From positions 29,683,910 to 29,747,909 of the forward strand of contig NC_091312.1 in assembly GCF_038502225.1 (NCBI RefSeq): a stretch of 64,000 bases of DNA. Reading direction: 5' to 3'. Position 1 is the stretch's first letter, and every line of letters begins with the position of its first letter. The stretch comes from Cherax quadricarinatus (taxonomy: Eukaryota > Arthropoda > Malacostraca > Decapoda > Parastacidae). The position numbers and the translations under genes were made by a program. The notes under the pieces were generated by a model. It searched no databases. It had not been told where the DNA came from and saw nothing but the letters and a program-made list of their open reading frames with translations. Shown piece by piece: positions 52,501-63,742 of the stretch.

Positions 52501-55500
52501 AGAACTGGGGAGTGAGAACTGGTGAGTGAGAACTGGGGAGTGAGAACTGGGGAGTGAGAACTGGGGAGTGAGAACTGGAGAGTGAGAACTGGGGAGTGAG
52601 AACTGGAGAGTGAGAACTGGGGAGTGAGAACTGGGGAGTGAGAACTGGTGAGTGAGAACTGGAGAGTGAGAACTGGTGAGTGAGAACTGGGGAGTGAGAA
52701 CTGGGGAGTGAGAACTGGGGAGTGAGAACTGGGGAGTGAGAACTGGTGAGTGAGAACTGGTGACTGAGAACTGGAGAACTGAGTGAGACTGGGGAGTGAG
52801 AACTGGGGAGTGAGACCTGGGGAGTGAGAACTGGTTAGTTAGAACTGGGGAGTGAGAACTGAGGAGTGAGAACTGGGGAGTGAAAACTGAGAACTGGGGA
52901 GTGAGAACTGGGGAGTGAGAACTGGAGTGAGTGAGAACTGGGTGAGTGGGGAGAGAACTGGGAGTGAGTACTGGGGAGTGAGAACTGGTGAGGAGAGTGA
53001 GAACTGGAGAGTGAGAAATGGAGAGTGAGAACTGGGGAGTGAGAACTGGGGAGTGAGAACGGGGAGAACTGTGAGAACTGGGAGTGAGAACTGGGGAGTG
53101 AGAACTGGGGAGAACTGAGAACTGGGCAGTGAGAACTGGGGAGTGAGAACTGGGGAGTGATAACTGGGAAGTGAGAACTGGGAAGTGAGAACTGGGGAGT
53201 GAGAACTGGGGAGTGAGAACTGGGGAGTGAGAACTGGAGAGTGAGAACTGGGAAGTGAGAACTGGGGAGTGAGAACTGGGGAGTGAGAACTGGGGAGTGA
53301 GAACTGGGGAGTGAGAACTGGTGAGTGAGAACTGGAGAGTGAGAACTGGGGAGTGAGAACTGGGGAGTGAGAACTGGGGAGTGAGAACTGGAGAGTGAGA
53401 ACTGGAGAGTGAGAACTGGGGAGTGAGAACTGGAGAGTGAGAACTGGAGAGTGAGAACTGGGGAGTGAGAACTGGTGAGTGAGAACTGGGGAGTGAGAAC
53501 TGGAGAGTGAGAACTGGGGAGTGAGAACTGGGGAGTGAGAACTGGGGAGTGAGAACTGGGGAGTGAGAACTGGAGAACTGGGGAGTGAGAACTGGGCAGT
53601 GAGAACTGGAGAGTGAGAACTGGTCAGTGAGAACTGGTGAGTTAGAACTAGGGAGTGAGAACTGGGGAGTGAGAACTGGGGAGTGAAAACTGGAGAGTGA
53701 GAACTGGGGAGTGAGAACTGGAGAGTGAGAACTGGGGAGTGAGAACTGGGGAGTGAGAACTGGAGAATGAGAACTGGAGAGTGAGAACTGGTGATTGAGA
53801 ACTGGGGAGTGAGAACTGGGGAGTGAGAACTGGGGAGTGAGAACTGGTGAGTGAGAACTGGTGACTGAGAACTGTGGAATGAGAACTGGGGAGTGAGAAC
53901 TGGAGAGTAAGAACTAGTGAGTGAGAACTGGTGAGTGAGAACTGGTGAGTGAGAACTGGGGAGTGAGAACTGGGGAGTGAGAACTGGGGAGTGAGAACTG
54001 GATAGTGAGAACTGGGGAGTGAGAACTGGAGAGTGAGAACTGGTGAGTGAGAACTGGGGAGTGAGAACTGGGGAGTGAGAACTGGGGAGTTAGAACTGGA
54101 GAATGAGAACTGGTGAGTGAGAACTGGTGAGTGAGAACTGGGGAGTGAGAACTGGGGAGTGAGAACTGGGGAGTGAGAACTGGTGAGTGATTACTGGAGA
54201 GTGAGAACTGGGGAGTGAGAACTAGTGAGCGAGAACTGGGGAGTGAGAACTGGGTAGTGAGAACTGGAGAGTGAGAACTGGTGAGTGAGAACTGATGAGT
54301 GAGAACAGGGGAGTGAGAACTGGGGAGTGAGAACTGAGGAGTGAAAACTGGAGACTGAGAACTGGGGAGTGAGAACTGGAAAGTGAGAACTGGGGAGTGA
54401 GAACTGGGGAGTGAGAAATGGAGAGTGAAAACTGGAGAGTGAGAACTGGTGATTGAGAACTGGGCAGTGAGAACTGGTGAGTGAGAACTGGTGAGTGAGA
54501 ACTGGGGGGTGAGAACTGGGGAGTGAGAACAGGGGAGTGAGAACTGGAGAGTGAGAACTAGTGAGTGAGAACTGGTGAGTGAGAACTGGTGAGTGAGAAC
54601 TGGGGAGTGAGAACTGGGGAGTGAGAACTGGGGAGTGAGAACTGGTGAGTGAGAACTGGGGGGTGAGAACTGGGGAATGAGAACAGGGGAGTGAGAACTG
54701 GAGAGTGAGATCTAGTGAGTGAGAACTGGTGAGTGAGAACTGGTGAGTGAGAACTGGGGAGTGAGAACTGGGGAGTGAGAACTGGATAGTGAGAACTGGG
54801 GAGTGAGAACTGGAGAGTGAGAACTGGTGAGTGAGAACTGGGGAGTGAGAACTGGGGAGTGAGAACTGGGGAGTTAGAACTGGAGAATGAGAACTGGTGA
54901 GTGAGAACTGGTGAGTGAGAACTGGGGAGTGAGAACTGGGGAGTGAGAACTGGGGAGTGAGAACTGGGGAGTGAGAACTTGGGAGTGAGTACTGGGGAGT
55001 GAGAACTGGTGAGTGAGAACTGGTGAGTGAGAACTGGGGAGTGAGAACTGGGGAGTGAGAGCTGGGCTGTGAGAACTGGGGAGTGAGAACTGGGGAGTGA
55101 GAACTGGGGAGTGAGAACTGGTGAGTGAGAACTGGGGAGTGAGAACTGGTGAGTGAGAACTGAGTAGTGAGAATTGGGGAGTGAGAACTGGGGAGTGAGA
55201 ACTGGGGAGTGAGAACGAGGGAATGAGAACTGGGCAGTGAGAACAGGGCAGTGAGAACTGGGCAGTGAGAACTGTGGAGTGAGAACTGATGAGTGAGAAC
55301 TGGGCAGTGAGAACTGGGCAGTGTGAACTGGGCAGTGAGAACTGGGCAGTCAGAACTGGGCAGTGAGAACTGGGGAGTGAGAACTGGGGTGTGAGAACTG
55401 GGTAGTGAGAACTGTGCAGTGAGAACTGGGGAGTGAGAACTGGGCATTGAGAACTGGGAAGTGAGAACTGGGGAGTGAAAACTGGTGAATGAGAACTTGG

Positions 55501-58500
55501 GAGTGAGAACTGCGTAGGGAGAACTGGGGAGTGAGAACTGGTGAGAGAGAACTGGGGAGTGAGAATTGGGGAGTGAGAACTGGGAAGTGAGAACTGGGCA
55601 GTGAGAACTGGGGAGTGAGAACTGGGCATTGAGAACTGGGCAGTGAGAACTGGGGAGTGAAAACTGGTGAGTGAGAACTGGGGAGTGAGAACTGCAGAGT
55701 GAGAACTGGGAGTGAGAACTCGGGAGTGAGAACTGGGAAGTGAGAACTGGGGAATGAGAACTGGAGAGTGAGAAATGGAGAGTGAGAACTGGGGAGTGAG
55801 AACTGGAGAGTGAGAAATGGAGAGTGAGAACTGGGGAGTGAGAACTGGGGAGTGAGAACTGGGGAGTGAGAACTGGAGAGTGAGAACTGGAGAGTGAGAA
55901 CTGGGGAGTGAGAACTGGAGAGTGAGAACTGGAGAGTGAGAACTGGGGAGTGAGAACTGGAGAGTGAGAACTGGTGAGTGAGAACTGGAGAGTGAGAACT
56001 GGGGAGTGAGAACTGGGGAGTGAGAACTGCGGGGTGAGAACTGCGGAGTGAGAACTGGGGAGTGAGAACTGGGCAGTGAGAACTGGAGAGTGGGAACTGG
56101 TGAGTGAGAACTGGTGAGTTAGAACTAGGGAGTGAGAACTGAGGAGTGAGAACTGGGGATTGAAAACTGGAGAGTGAGAACTGGGGAGTGAGAACTGGAG
56201 AGTGAGAACTGGGGAGTGAGAACTGGGGAGTGAGAACTGGGGAGTGAGAACTGGGGAGTGAGAACTGGGGAGTGAGAACTGGTGAGTGAGAACTGGTGAG
56301 TGAGAACTGGGGAAGGAGAACTGGGGAGTGAAAACTGGAGAGTGAGAACTAATGAGTGAGAACTGGTGAGTGAGAACTGGTGAGCGAGAACTGGGGAGTG
56401 AGAACTGGGGAGTGAGAACTGGATAGTGAGAACTGGGGAGTGAGAACTGGAGAGTGAGAACTGGTGAGTGAGAACTGGGAAGTGAGAACTGGGGAGTGAG
56501 AAAAGCGGAGTTAGAACTGGAGAATGAGAACTGGTGAGTGAGAACTGGTGAGTGAGAACTGGGGAGTGAGAACTGGGGAGTGAGAACTGGGGAGTGAGAA
56601 CTGGTGAGTGAGAACTGGAGAGTGAGAACTGGGTAGTGAGAACTGGAAAGTGAGAACTGGTGAGTGAGAACTGATGAGTGAGAACTGGGGAGTGAGAACT
56701 GGGGAGTGAGAACTGAGGAGTGAAAACTGGAGAGTGAGAACTGGGGAGTGAGAACTGAAGAGTGAGAACTGGGGAGTGAGAACTGGGGAGTGAGAACTGG
56801 AGAGTGAGAACTGGAGAGTGAGAACTGGTGATTGAGAACTGGGGAGTGAGAACTGGGGAGTGAGAACTCGGGAGTGAGAACTGGGGAGAGAGAACTGGTG
56901 AGTGAGAACTGGTGAGTGAGAACTGGTGAGTGAGAACTGGGGAGTGAGAACTGGGGAGTTAGAACTGGAGAATGAGAACTGGTGAGTGAGAACTGGAGAG
57001 TGAGAATTGGGGAGTGAGAACTGGGGAGTGAGGACTGGGGAGTGAGAACTTAGGAGTGAGTACTGGGGAGTGAGAACTTAGGAGTGAGTACTGGGGAGTG
57101 AGAACTGGTGAGTGAGAACTGGGGAGTGAGAACTGGGGAGTGAGAGCTGGGGAGTGAGAACTGGGGAGTGAGAACTGGGGAGTGAGAACTGGGGAGTGAG
57201 AACTGGGGAGTGAGAACTGGTGAGTGAGAACTAGGGAGTGAGAGCTGGGGAGTGAGAACTGGGGAGTGAGAACTGGGGAGTGAGAACTGGGGAGAGAGAA
57301 CGGGGGAGTGAGAACTGGGCAGTGAGAACTGGGCAGTGAGAACTGGGCAGTGAGAACTGGGGGGTGAGAACTGATGAGTGAGAACTGGGCAGTGAGAACT
57401 GGGCAGTGAGAACTGCGCAGTGAGAACTGGGCAGTCAGAACTGGGCAGTGGGAACTGGGGAGTGAGAACTGGGGAGTGAGAACTGGGTAGTGAGAACTGG
57501 GGAGTGAGAACTGGGGAGTGAGAACTGGGCAGTGAGAACTGGAGAGTGAGAACTGGGCATTGAGAACTGGGAAGTGAGAACTGGGGAGTGAAAACTGGTG
57601 AGTGAGAACTGGGGAGTGAGAACTGCGGAGTGAGAACTGGGGAGTGAGAACTGGTGAGTGAGAACTGGGGAGTGAGAATTGGGGAGTGAGAACTGGGCAG
57701 TGAGAACTGGGCAGTGAGAACTGGGGAGTGAGAACTGGGCATTGAGAACTGGGCAGTGAGAACTGGGGAGTGAAAACTGGTGAGTGAGAACTGGGGAGTG
57801 AGAATTGCGGAGTGAGAACTGGAAGTGAGAACTAGGGAGTGAGAAATGGGGAGTGAGAACTGGGGAGTGAGAACTGAGGAGTGAGAAGTGGACAGTGAGA
57901 ACTGGGGAGTGAGAACTGGGGAGTTAGAACTGGGGAGTGAAAACTGGTGAGTGAGAACTTGGGAGTGAGAACTGCTGAGTGAGAACTGGGAGTGAGAACT
58001 AGGGAGTGAGAACTGGGGAGTGAGAACTGGGGAGTGAGAACTGGGGAGTGAGAACTGGACAGTGAGAACTGGTGAGTGAAAACTGGTGAGTGAGAACTGG
58101 TGAGTGAGAACTGGGGAGTGAGAACTGGGGAGTGAGAACTGGGGAGTGAGAACTGGGGAGTGAGAACTGGGGAGTGAGAACTGGGGAGTGAGAACTGGTG
58201 AGAGAGAACTCGTGAGTGAGAACTAGGGAGTGAGAACTGGCGAGTGAAAACAGGGGAGCGAGAGCTGGGGAGTGAGAGCTGGGGAGTGAGAACTGGGGAG
58301 TACGAACTGGGGAGTGAGAACTGGGGAGTGAGAACTGGGGAGTGATAACTGCTGAGTGAGAACTGGGAAGTGAGAACTATGGAGTGAGAACTGGGGAGTG
58401 AGAACTGTTGATTGAGAACTGGTGAGTGAGAACTGGGGAGTGAGAACTGGTGAGCGAGAACTGGGGAGTGAAAACTTGTGAGTGAGAACTAGAGAGTGAG

Positions 58501-61105
58501 AATTGGTGAGTGAGAACAGGGGAGTGAGAACTGGTGAGTGAGAATTGGGGAGTGACAACTGTTAAGTGAGAGCTGGGGAGTGAGAACTGGGGAGTGAGAA
58601 CTGGGGAGTGAGATCTGGGGCGTGAGTACTGGTGAGTGACAACTAAGGAGTGAGAACTGGGGAGTGAGAACTGGGGAGTGAGAAGTGGGGAGTGAGAACT
58701 GGGGATTGAGAACTGGTGAGTGAGAACTGGTGAGAGAGACCTGGTGAGTGAGAACTGGGGAGTGAGAGCTGGTAAGTGAGAACTGGGGAGAGAGAATTGG
58801 TAAGTGAGAGGTGGGAAGTGAGAACTGGGGAGTGAGAACTGAGTAGAGAGAACTGGGGAGTGAGAACTGGTGAGTGAGAACTGAGGAGTGAGAGCTGGTA
58901 AGTGAGAACTGGGGAGAGAGAATTGGTAAGTGAGAGCTGGGAAGTGAGAACTGGGGTGTGAGAACTGAGTAGAGAGAACTGGGGAGTGAGAACTGGTGAG
59001 TGAGAACTGGTGAGTGAGAACTGGTGATTAAGAACTTGGGGTGAGAACTGTGGAGTAAGAACAGGGGAGTGAGAAATGGGGAGTGAGAACTGGGGAGTGA
59101 GAACTGGTGAGTGAGAACTGGTAAGTGAGAACTGGGGAGTGATAACTGGTGATTAAGAACTTGGGGTGAGAACTGGGGAGTTAGAACAGGGGAGTGAGAA
59201 ATGGGGAGTGAGAACTGGGGAGTGAGAACTGGTGAGTGAGAACTGGTGAGTGAGAACTGGTGAGTGAGAACTGGGGAGTGAAAACAGGGGGTGAGACCTC
59301 TTGAGTGAGAACTTGGGAGTGAAAACTGGTGAGTGAGAACTGGGGGGTGAGAACTAGGGAGTGAGAACTGGATGAGTGAGAATTAGGGAGTGAGAATTGG
59401 TGAGTGAGAACAGGGGAGTGAGAACTGGTGAGTGAGAATTGAGAAGTGAGAACTGTTAAGTGAGAGCTGGGGAGTGAGAACTTGGGTGTGAGAACTTGAG
59501 AGTGAGAACTGGTGAGTGACAACTAAGGAGTGAGAACTGGGGAGTGAGAACTGGGAAGGGAGAACTGGGGAGGGAGAACTGGGGAGGGAGAACTGGGGAG
59601 GGAGAACTGGGGAGTGAGAACTTGGGAAGGAGAACTGGGGAGTGAGAATTGGTAAGTGAGAGCTGGGAAGGGAAAACTGGTTAGGGAGAACTGGGGAGTG
59701 AGAACTTGGGAGGGAGAACTGGTAAGTGAGAATTGGTAAGTGAGAACTGGGAAGGGAGAACTGGGGAGGGAGAACTGGGGAGGGAGAACTGGGGAGTGAG
59801 AACTTGGGAGGGAGAACTGGGGAGTGAGAATAGGTAAGTGAGAGCTGGGAAGTGAGAACTGGGGAGTGGGAACTGGGGAGGGAGAACTGAGGAGTGAGAA
59901 CTGCGGAGTGAGAACTGGGGAATGAGAACTGGGGGTGAAAACTGGGGAGTGAGAACTTGTGAGTGAGAAATGGTGAGTGAGAACTGAGGAGTGAGAGCTG
60001 GTAAGAGCTGCAGAGTGAGAATTGACGAGTGAGAACTGGTGAGTGATAACTGGGGAGTGAGAACTGGGGATTGAGAATTGGTAGGTGAGAACTGGGAAGT
60101 GAGAACTGGGGAGTGAGAACTGGGGAGTGAGAACTGGTTAGTGAGAACTGGGGAGTGAGAAATGGGGAGTGAGAACTGGTGGGTGAGAACAGGGGAGTGA
60201 GAACTGGTGAGAGCTGGGGATGTGAGAACTGGGGAGTGAGAACTGGGGTGTGAGAACTGGTGAGTGAGAACAGAGGAGTGAGAACTGGGGTGTGAGAACT
60301 TGGGACTGAGAATTGGGGTCTGAGAACTGGGGAGTGAGAACTGGGGAGTGAGAACTGGAAAGTGAGAACTGGGGAGTGAGAACTGGGGAGTGAGAACTGG
60401 GGAGTGAGGACTAGGGAGTGAGAACTGGGGAGTGACAACTACGGAGTGAGAACTTGTAAGTGAGAGCTAGGGAGTGAGAAGATGGGAGTGAGAACTGGAA
60501 AGTGAGAGCTGGGGAGTGAGAACTGGGGAGTTAGAACTGGTGAGTGAGAACTGGGGAGTGAGAACTGGGGAGTGAGAACTGGGGAGCGAGAACTGGTGAG
60601 AGCTGGGGAGTGAGAACTGGGGAGTGAGAACTGGGAAGTGAGAACTGGAAAGTGAGAACTGTGGAGTGAGAACTGGTGAGAGCTGGGGAGTGAGAACTGG
60701 GGAGTAAGAACTGGGGAGTGAGAACAGCGGAGTGAGAACTTGTGAGTGTGAACTAGGAAGTCAGAACTGGGAAGTGAGTACTGGGGAGTAAGAAGTGGGG
60801 AGTGAGAACTGGAAAGTGAGAGCAGGGGAGTGAGAACTGGGGAGTGAGAACGGGGGAGAGAAAGATGGGGAGTGAGAACTGGGGAGTGACAACTAGGGAG
60901 TGACAATTGGGGAGTGAGAGCTGGGGAATGAGAACTGGGGAGTGAGAACTGGGAAGTAAGAAGTGGGGACCGAGAACTGGTGAGTGAGAACTGGGGAGTG
61001 AGTACTGGGGAGTGAGAACTGGTGAGTGAGAACTTGGGCGTGAGATCTGGCGAGTGAGAACTGGGGAGTGAGAACTGGTGAGTGAGGACTGGTGAGTGAG
61101 AACTG
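40557..61105 (+). repeat. 14-bp satellite array, about 1460 units
   Basis: Unit GAGAACTGGGGAGT, with frequent variants GGAGAG, GGTGAG, GGGAAG and GGGCAG in place of GGGGAG. About 20.5 kb in a single orientation. From 40.6 to 45 kb it is homogeneous. From about 45 to 57 kb distinct variant strings recur at distances that are multiples of 14, including three pairs at 784 bp. From about 57.8 to 61.1 kb units are strongly diverged. Because 14 x 3 = 42, minus-strand frames stay open for up to 418 codons (repeating SPVLTPQFSLPSSH) and are not genes. The G-run spacing would allow four-stranded structures, and the purine/pyrimidine strand bias is strong. Confidence 0.97.
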
Positions 61106-61466
61106 TGGTAGCGTGGCCGAGCGTATGTAGACAGCCTGTACTGTCTGCACAGACAGCCCATGCTGTCTGCCAGCTTAGTTCATATTTCGCGCCATGCTGG
61201 TGCTGCCACCTATAGGCCTTGCCACTTCAGTATGCCCAGACTTGCCTCACTCTCACTCTCACAGCGGCCTAGCAGGAAGACACAAGGCCTACTCCTCTCT
61301 CTCTCGTGGGTTGGTCCTGCCCGGGCCATGGGCACAACACACAAGCCTGTGTGCCCACCACGACTTAACAATAAAGTAAGAAGCCTCCGAAGACAACATT
61401 TTCAATAAACAAAGATATATCATTGAACTACCCGCTTTCAGCTCTACCAATAAATCTTGTTCAACA
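61106..61466 (+). repeat. LTR-like repeat, left copy
   Basis: Starts a few bases into the shared sequence (TGGTAGCGTGGCC), missing the initial TGTCGCGTCGGGACGACG that opens the right copy. It carries AATAAA at 61370 and a U5-like tail ending TTCAACA at 61466, right before the candidate primer site. It appears 5'-truncated. Confidence 0.75.
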
Positions 61467-63387
61467 TTGGTAGCAGCGGTGGTCGCAGCAGTTGTTTGCC
61501 CGGAGAGAGGAAGGAAGAGGTATGAAGTCATCTTCACTTCATCACCCTACACAAGAAGCATCGGTCTCTCAACGAGTTATCCTGATGTCGTGTCTGCACG
61601 TTTCAGCATCCAGACACAGGTACAAGCAGGATCTAGCCGAAATTAGCCGTATTTCTTCGAGAATTGTAAGTGGCATCCCTGTGACCCCACGCTACAGCGT
61701 CCCACGCTGTTTCTCAAGTCACATGTTCAGCGTCACTTGTATGTTGCTGTTCAGCTCAGCACAGCTGTTTCAGCAAGCCAGAGGTGAGTTTCGTGGTGAT
61801 TTCTGCGTCCAATGTATTTTCCTGTGTTTGTGGGTGGGAGGAGGAGAGACGGCCAGATGCTCCCTCGCCATACACTCACACGCTCCTCGCCACCACACTA
61901 CCATACGTTCACCACTACTCACTCCCTCTGCTGTGTTTTCTGCTGTTTTTTGTGTGATTCATTGCCAGAGCTGTGTATCTGAGTGCCCGAGGCCACTCGA
62001 AGCTACGTGGATCAGCATGCCACGTAGATCACGACGCCACGTGGATCACGACGCCACGTGGGTGTGGGCGATGTCATGTGGATCTACAGGCCACGTGAGT
62101 TACCAGATGTCCAAGGCCTCATGCTGTGGTCTGCTGCCTGCATCTCATTGACGTCACCGACGATGCTGCCCGACTACATGACGTCACGATGTCTGCCTGA
62201 CGTCACCTCGAGATGTCTGCTGACGTCACCTCGCGACATCACGCCTGACATCACATGATGTCACATCGAGTGTTTCTAGAAATTATTTCAGTATTGTCGA
62301 GAAGATTGAGAGAAAATATATGTCGTGTGTTAATTAATTCCTCTCAGTCAGTGTTCTGACATTTTAGTATGTCTTAGTCAGTTTTATGCACAGAAAAGCA
62401 TCATTTGAGCCATGTTGTACCGCAAGTACCGCGGGTGTGTTTAAAGTTTCCGTGTGTCCAGTGAGGTCTGAGCCAGACCTGAGTAGCACCACTGTGCTAA
62501 GTCACCCGATGAGACCATTGCGTATGACAGCTGATGTCAAGACAGCCCCGAGTGACCGAGCCCTCTTGTACAGAAAGCTTTTATGCTCGTCGCTCGTGAT
62601 GTTCTGCAGAATCGTACCTGCTACGATTCCCATCGAGATTTGTTTCACTTCACCTCCAGACCGTCAGAGTGCAGTTATATGTAGAGAAAAAAGTCTGGGG
62701 ACGCTTAGACTAACATCTGCTATAACTCCAACTGCCCAGAGAATGACACTCGCCAAGCCGCAGTTAGCCACTGTCGGCAGGCGCTGTGTCAGCCTCGTGT
62801 CACAAGCTTCAGAGAGCAGCCTGCAAAAAGAAGATGTCACTTTGACTGCTAGCTCGCTCACTGCAGTCTGGTGTATGATGTTACGACTCCCAGATGTTTC
62901 GCCCAGTCGTCTCTGCCACGATTCGCTCCACAACTCGCTCCATGCTCGCCAGCAGTGACAGCCCAGCGACAGTACCAGTCGAGAAGTGTCCTCCTGAGTC
63001 GCTTGCCAGAAGTCCTGCCCAGTTGCCGAGTTATGTCGACGCCTCACTCGAGGGCACTAGCATGTCGTGCCCAAGGTTGAGTGAAAACCTGCAGCGACTC
63101 CTACGATGACTGCTTCACCGTTCCAGATGAGACCGTACCCTGTTACGTCACAGCTCAACCGCAGCGAATGTCTCCCGTGTTGCAGTATCTGTCCAGACGC
63201 AGGAAGGCGCGCAGTGATGCCCATCAACACTCACTGCCTTTGACCACGATGTTTAGCACACCCCACATGTTTTTTCTTCCCTGTAGGAAGTTTTTTTTCC
63301 ATGTCCATATGTATATATATGATTTTATTTTGTGTTCTGTGCCCTGTTCCCACGAGAGAGAGACCGAGTTTCTTTTACCACCAGTAT
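61467..63387 (+). other. Interior of the LTR element, no recognisable genes
   Basis: Starts with a candidate primer binding site (TTGGTAGCAGCGG). Frames of 219 codons (61492-62151) and 190 codons (62386-62958) exist but show no gag or pol motif, so I do not call them genes. The part at 62038-62270 has a dense set of 6- and 8-bp palindromes. The region before the right LTR lacks an obvious long polypurine tract (GAGAGAGAGACC at 63353-63364 is the nearest). Confidence 0.55.
62038..62228. promoter_or_regulatory. Cluster of CACGTG and TGACGTCA palindromes
   Basis: Three CACGTG sites (62038-62043, 62055-62060, 62092-62097) are followed by four perfect TGACGTCA sites (62149-62156, 62179-62186, 62198-62205, 62221-62228). 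CACGTG is the E-box core bound by bHLH factors, and TGACGTCA is the full CRE bound by CREB/ATF-type bZIP factors. Near-matches TGACATCA and TGATGTCA follow. This could be an enhancer in the element, or simply a decayed short tandem repeat. Binding is inferred from motif identity alone. Confidence 0.6.
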
Positions 63388-63694
63388 TGTCGCGTCGGGA
63401 CGACGCGCGGTAGGTGGCCGAGCATATGTAGACAGCCTGTACTGTCTGCACAGACAGCCCATGCTGTCTTCCAGCTTAGTTCATATTTCGCGCCACTCAG
63501 GTGCTGCCACCTATAGGCGTTTCCACTCCAGCCTGCCTGCCCTTGCCTCACTCTCACTCTCACAGCGGCCTAGCAGGAAGACACAAGGCCTACTCCTAGC
63601 TCTCTCTCGTGGGATGGCCCTCCCGGGCCATGGGCACAACACAAGCCTGTGTACCCACCACGACTTAACAATAAAGTAAGAAGCCTCCGAAGAC
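63388..63694 (+). repeat. LTR-like repeat, right copy
   Basis: Begins TGTCGCGTCGGGACGACGCG, a GC-rich stem-like start, then follows the left copy with scattered substitutions and a few indels to GCCTCCGAAGAC at 63694. The U5-like tail of the left copy is absent. Instead 63695-63742 carries other sequence before satellite returns. Confidence 0.75.
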
Positions 63695-63742
63695 GTCTAT
63701 CATTTACTCCTGGCTACCAGAACGCCAAATAATCCTTTTATA

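Larger units (their letters stand above)
61106..63742 (+). mobile_element. LTR retroelement inserted in the 14-bp satellite
   Basis: Two direct copies of a sequence of about 290 bp (61106-61394 and 63410-63694) flank a 1.9-kb interior, and 14-bp satellite lies on both sides. The shared part has CACAGACAGCCCATGCTGTC, CATATTTCGCGCCA, CACTCTCACAGCGGCC and a polyadenylation signal AATAAA at 61370-61375 and 63670-63675. After the first copy, TTCAACA is followed at 61467 by TTGGTAGCAGCGG, a plausible tRNA primer binding site. No gag, protease, RT or integrase is recognisable inside, so it is non-autonomous or badly decayed. The termini of the two copies differ (see findings), so it is not a clean pair. 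Confidence 0.72.

Noticed and set aside
45319..61161. Minus-strand open frames of up to 418 codons repeating SPVLTPQFSLPSSH
   Set aside because: Pure consequence of the 14-bp unit (42 bp = 14 codons) lacking stops on that strand. Variants hit all codon positions alike.
61492..62958. 219- and 190-codon frames inside the LTR element as gag or accessory proteins
   Set aside because: No capsid, zinc-knuckle, protease or other motif is visible, and the composition does not separate them from chance frames in GC-richer sequence.
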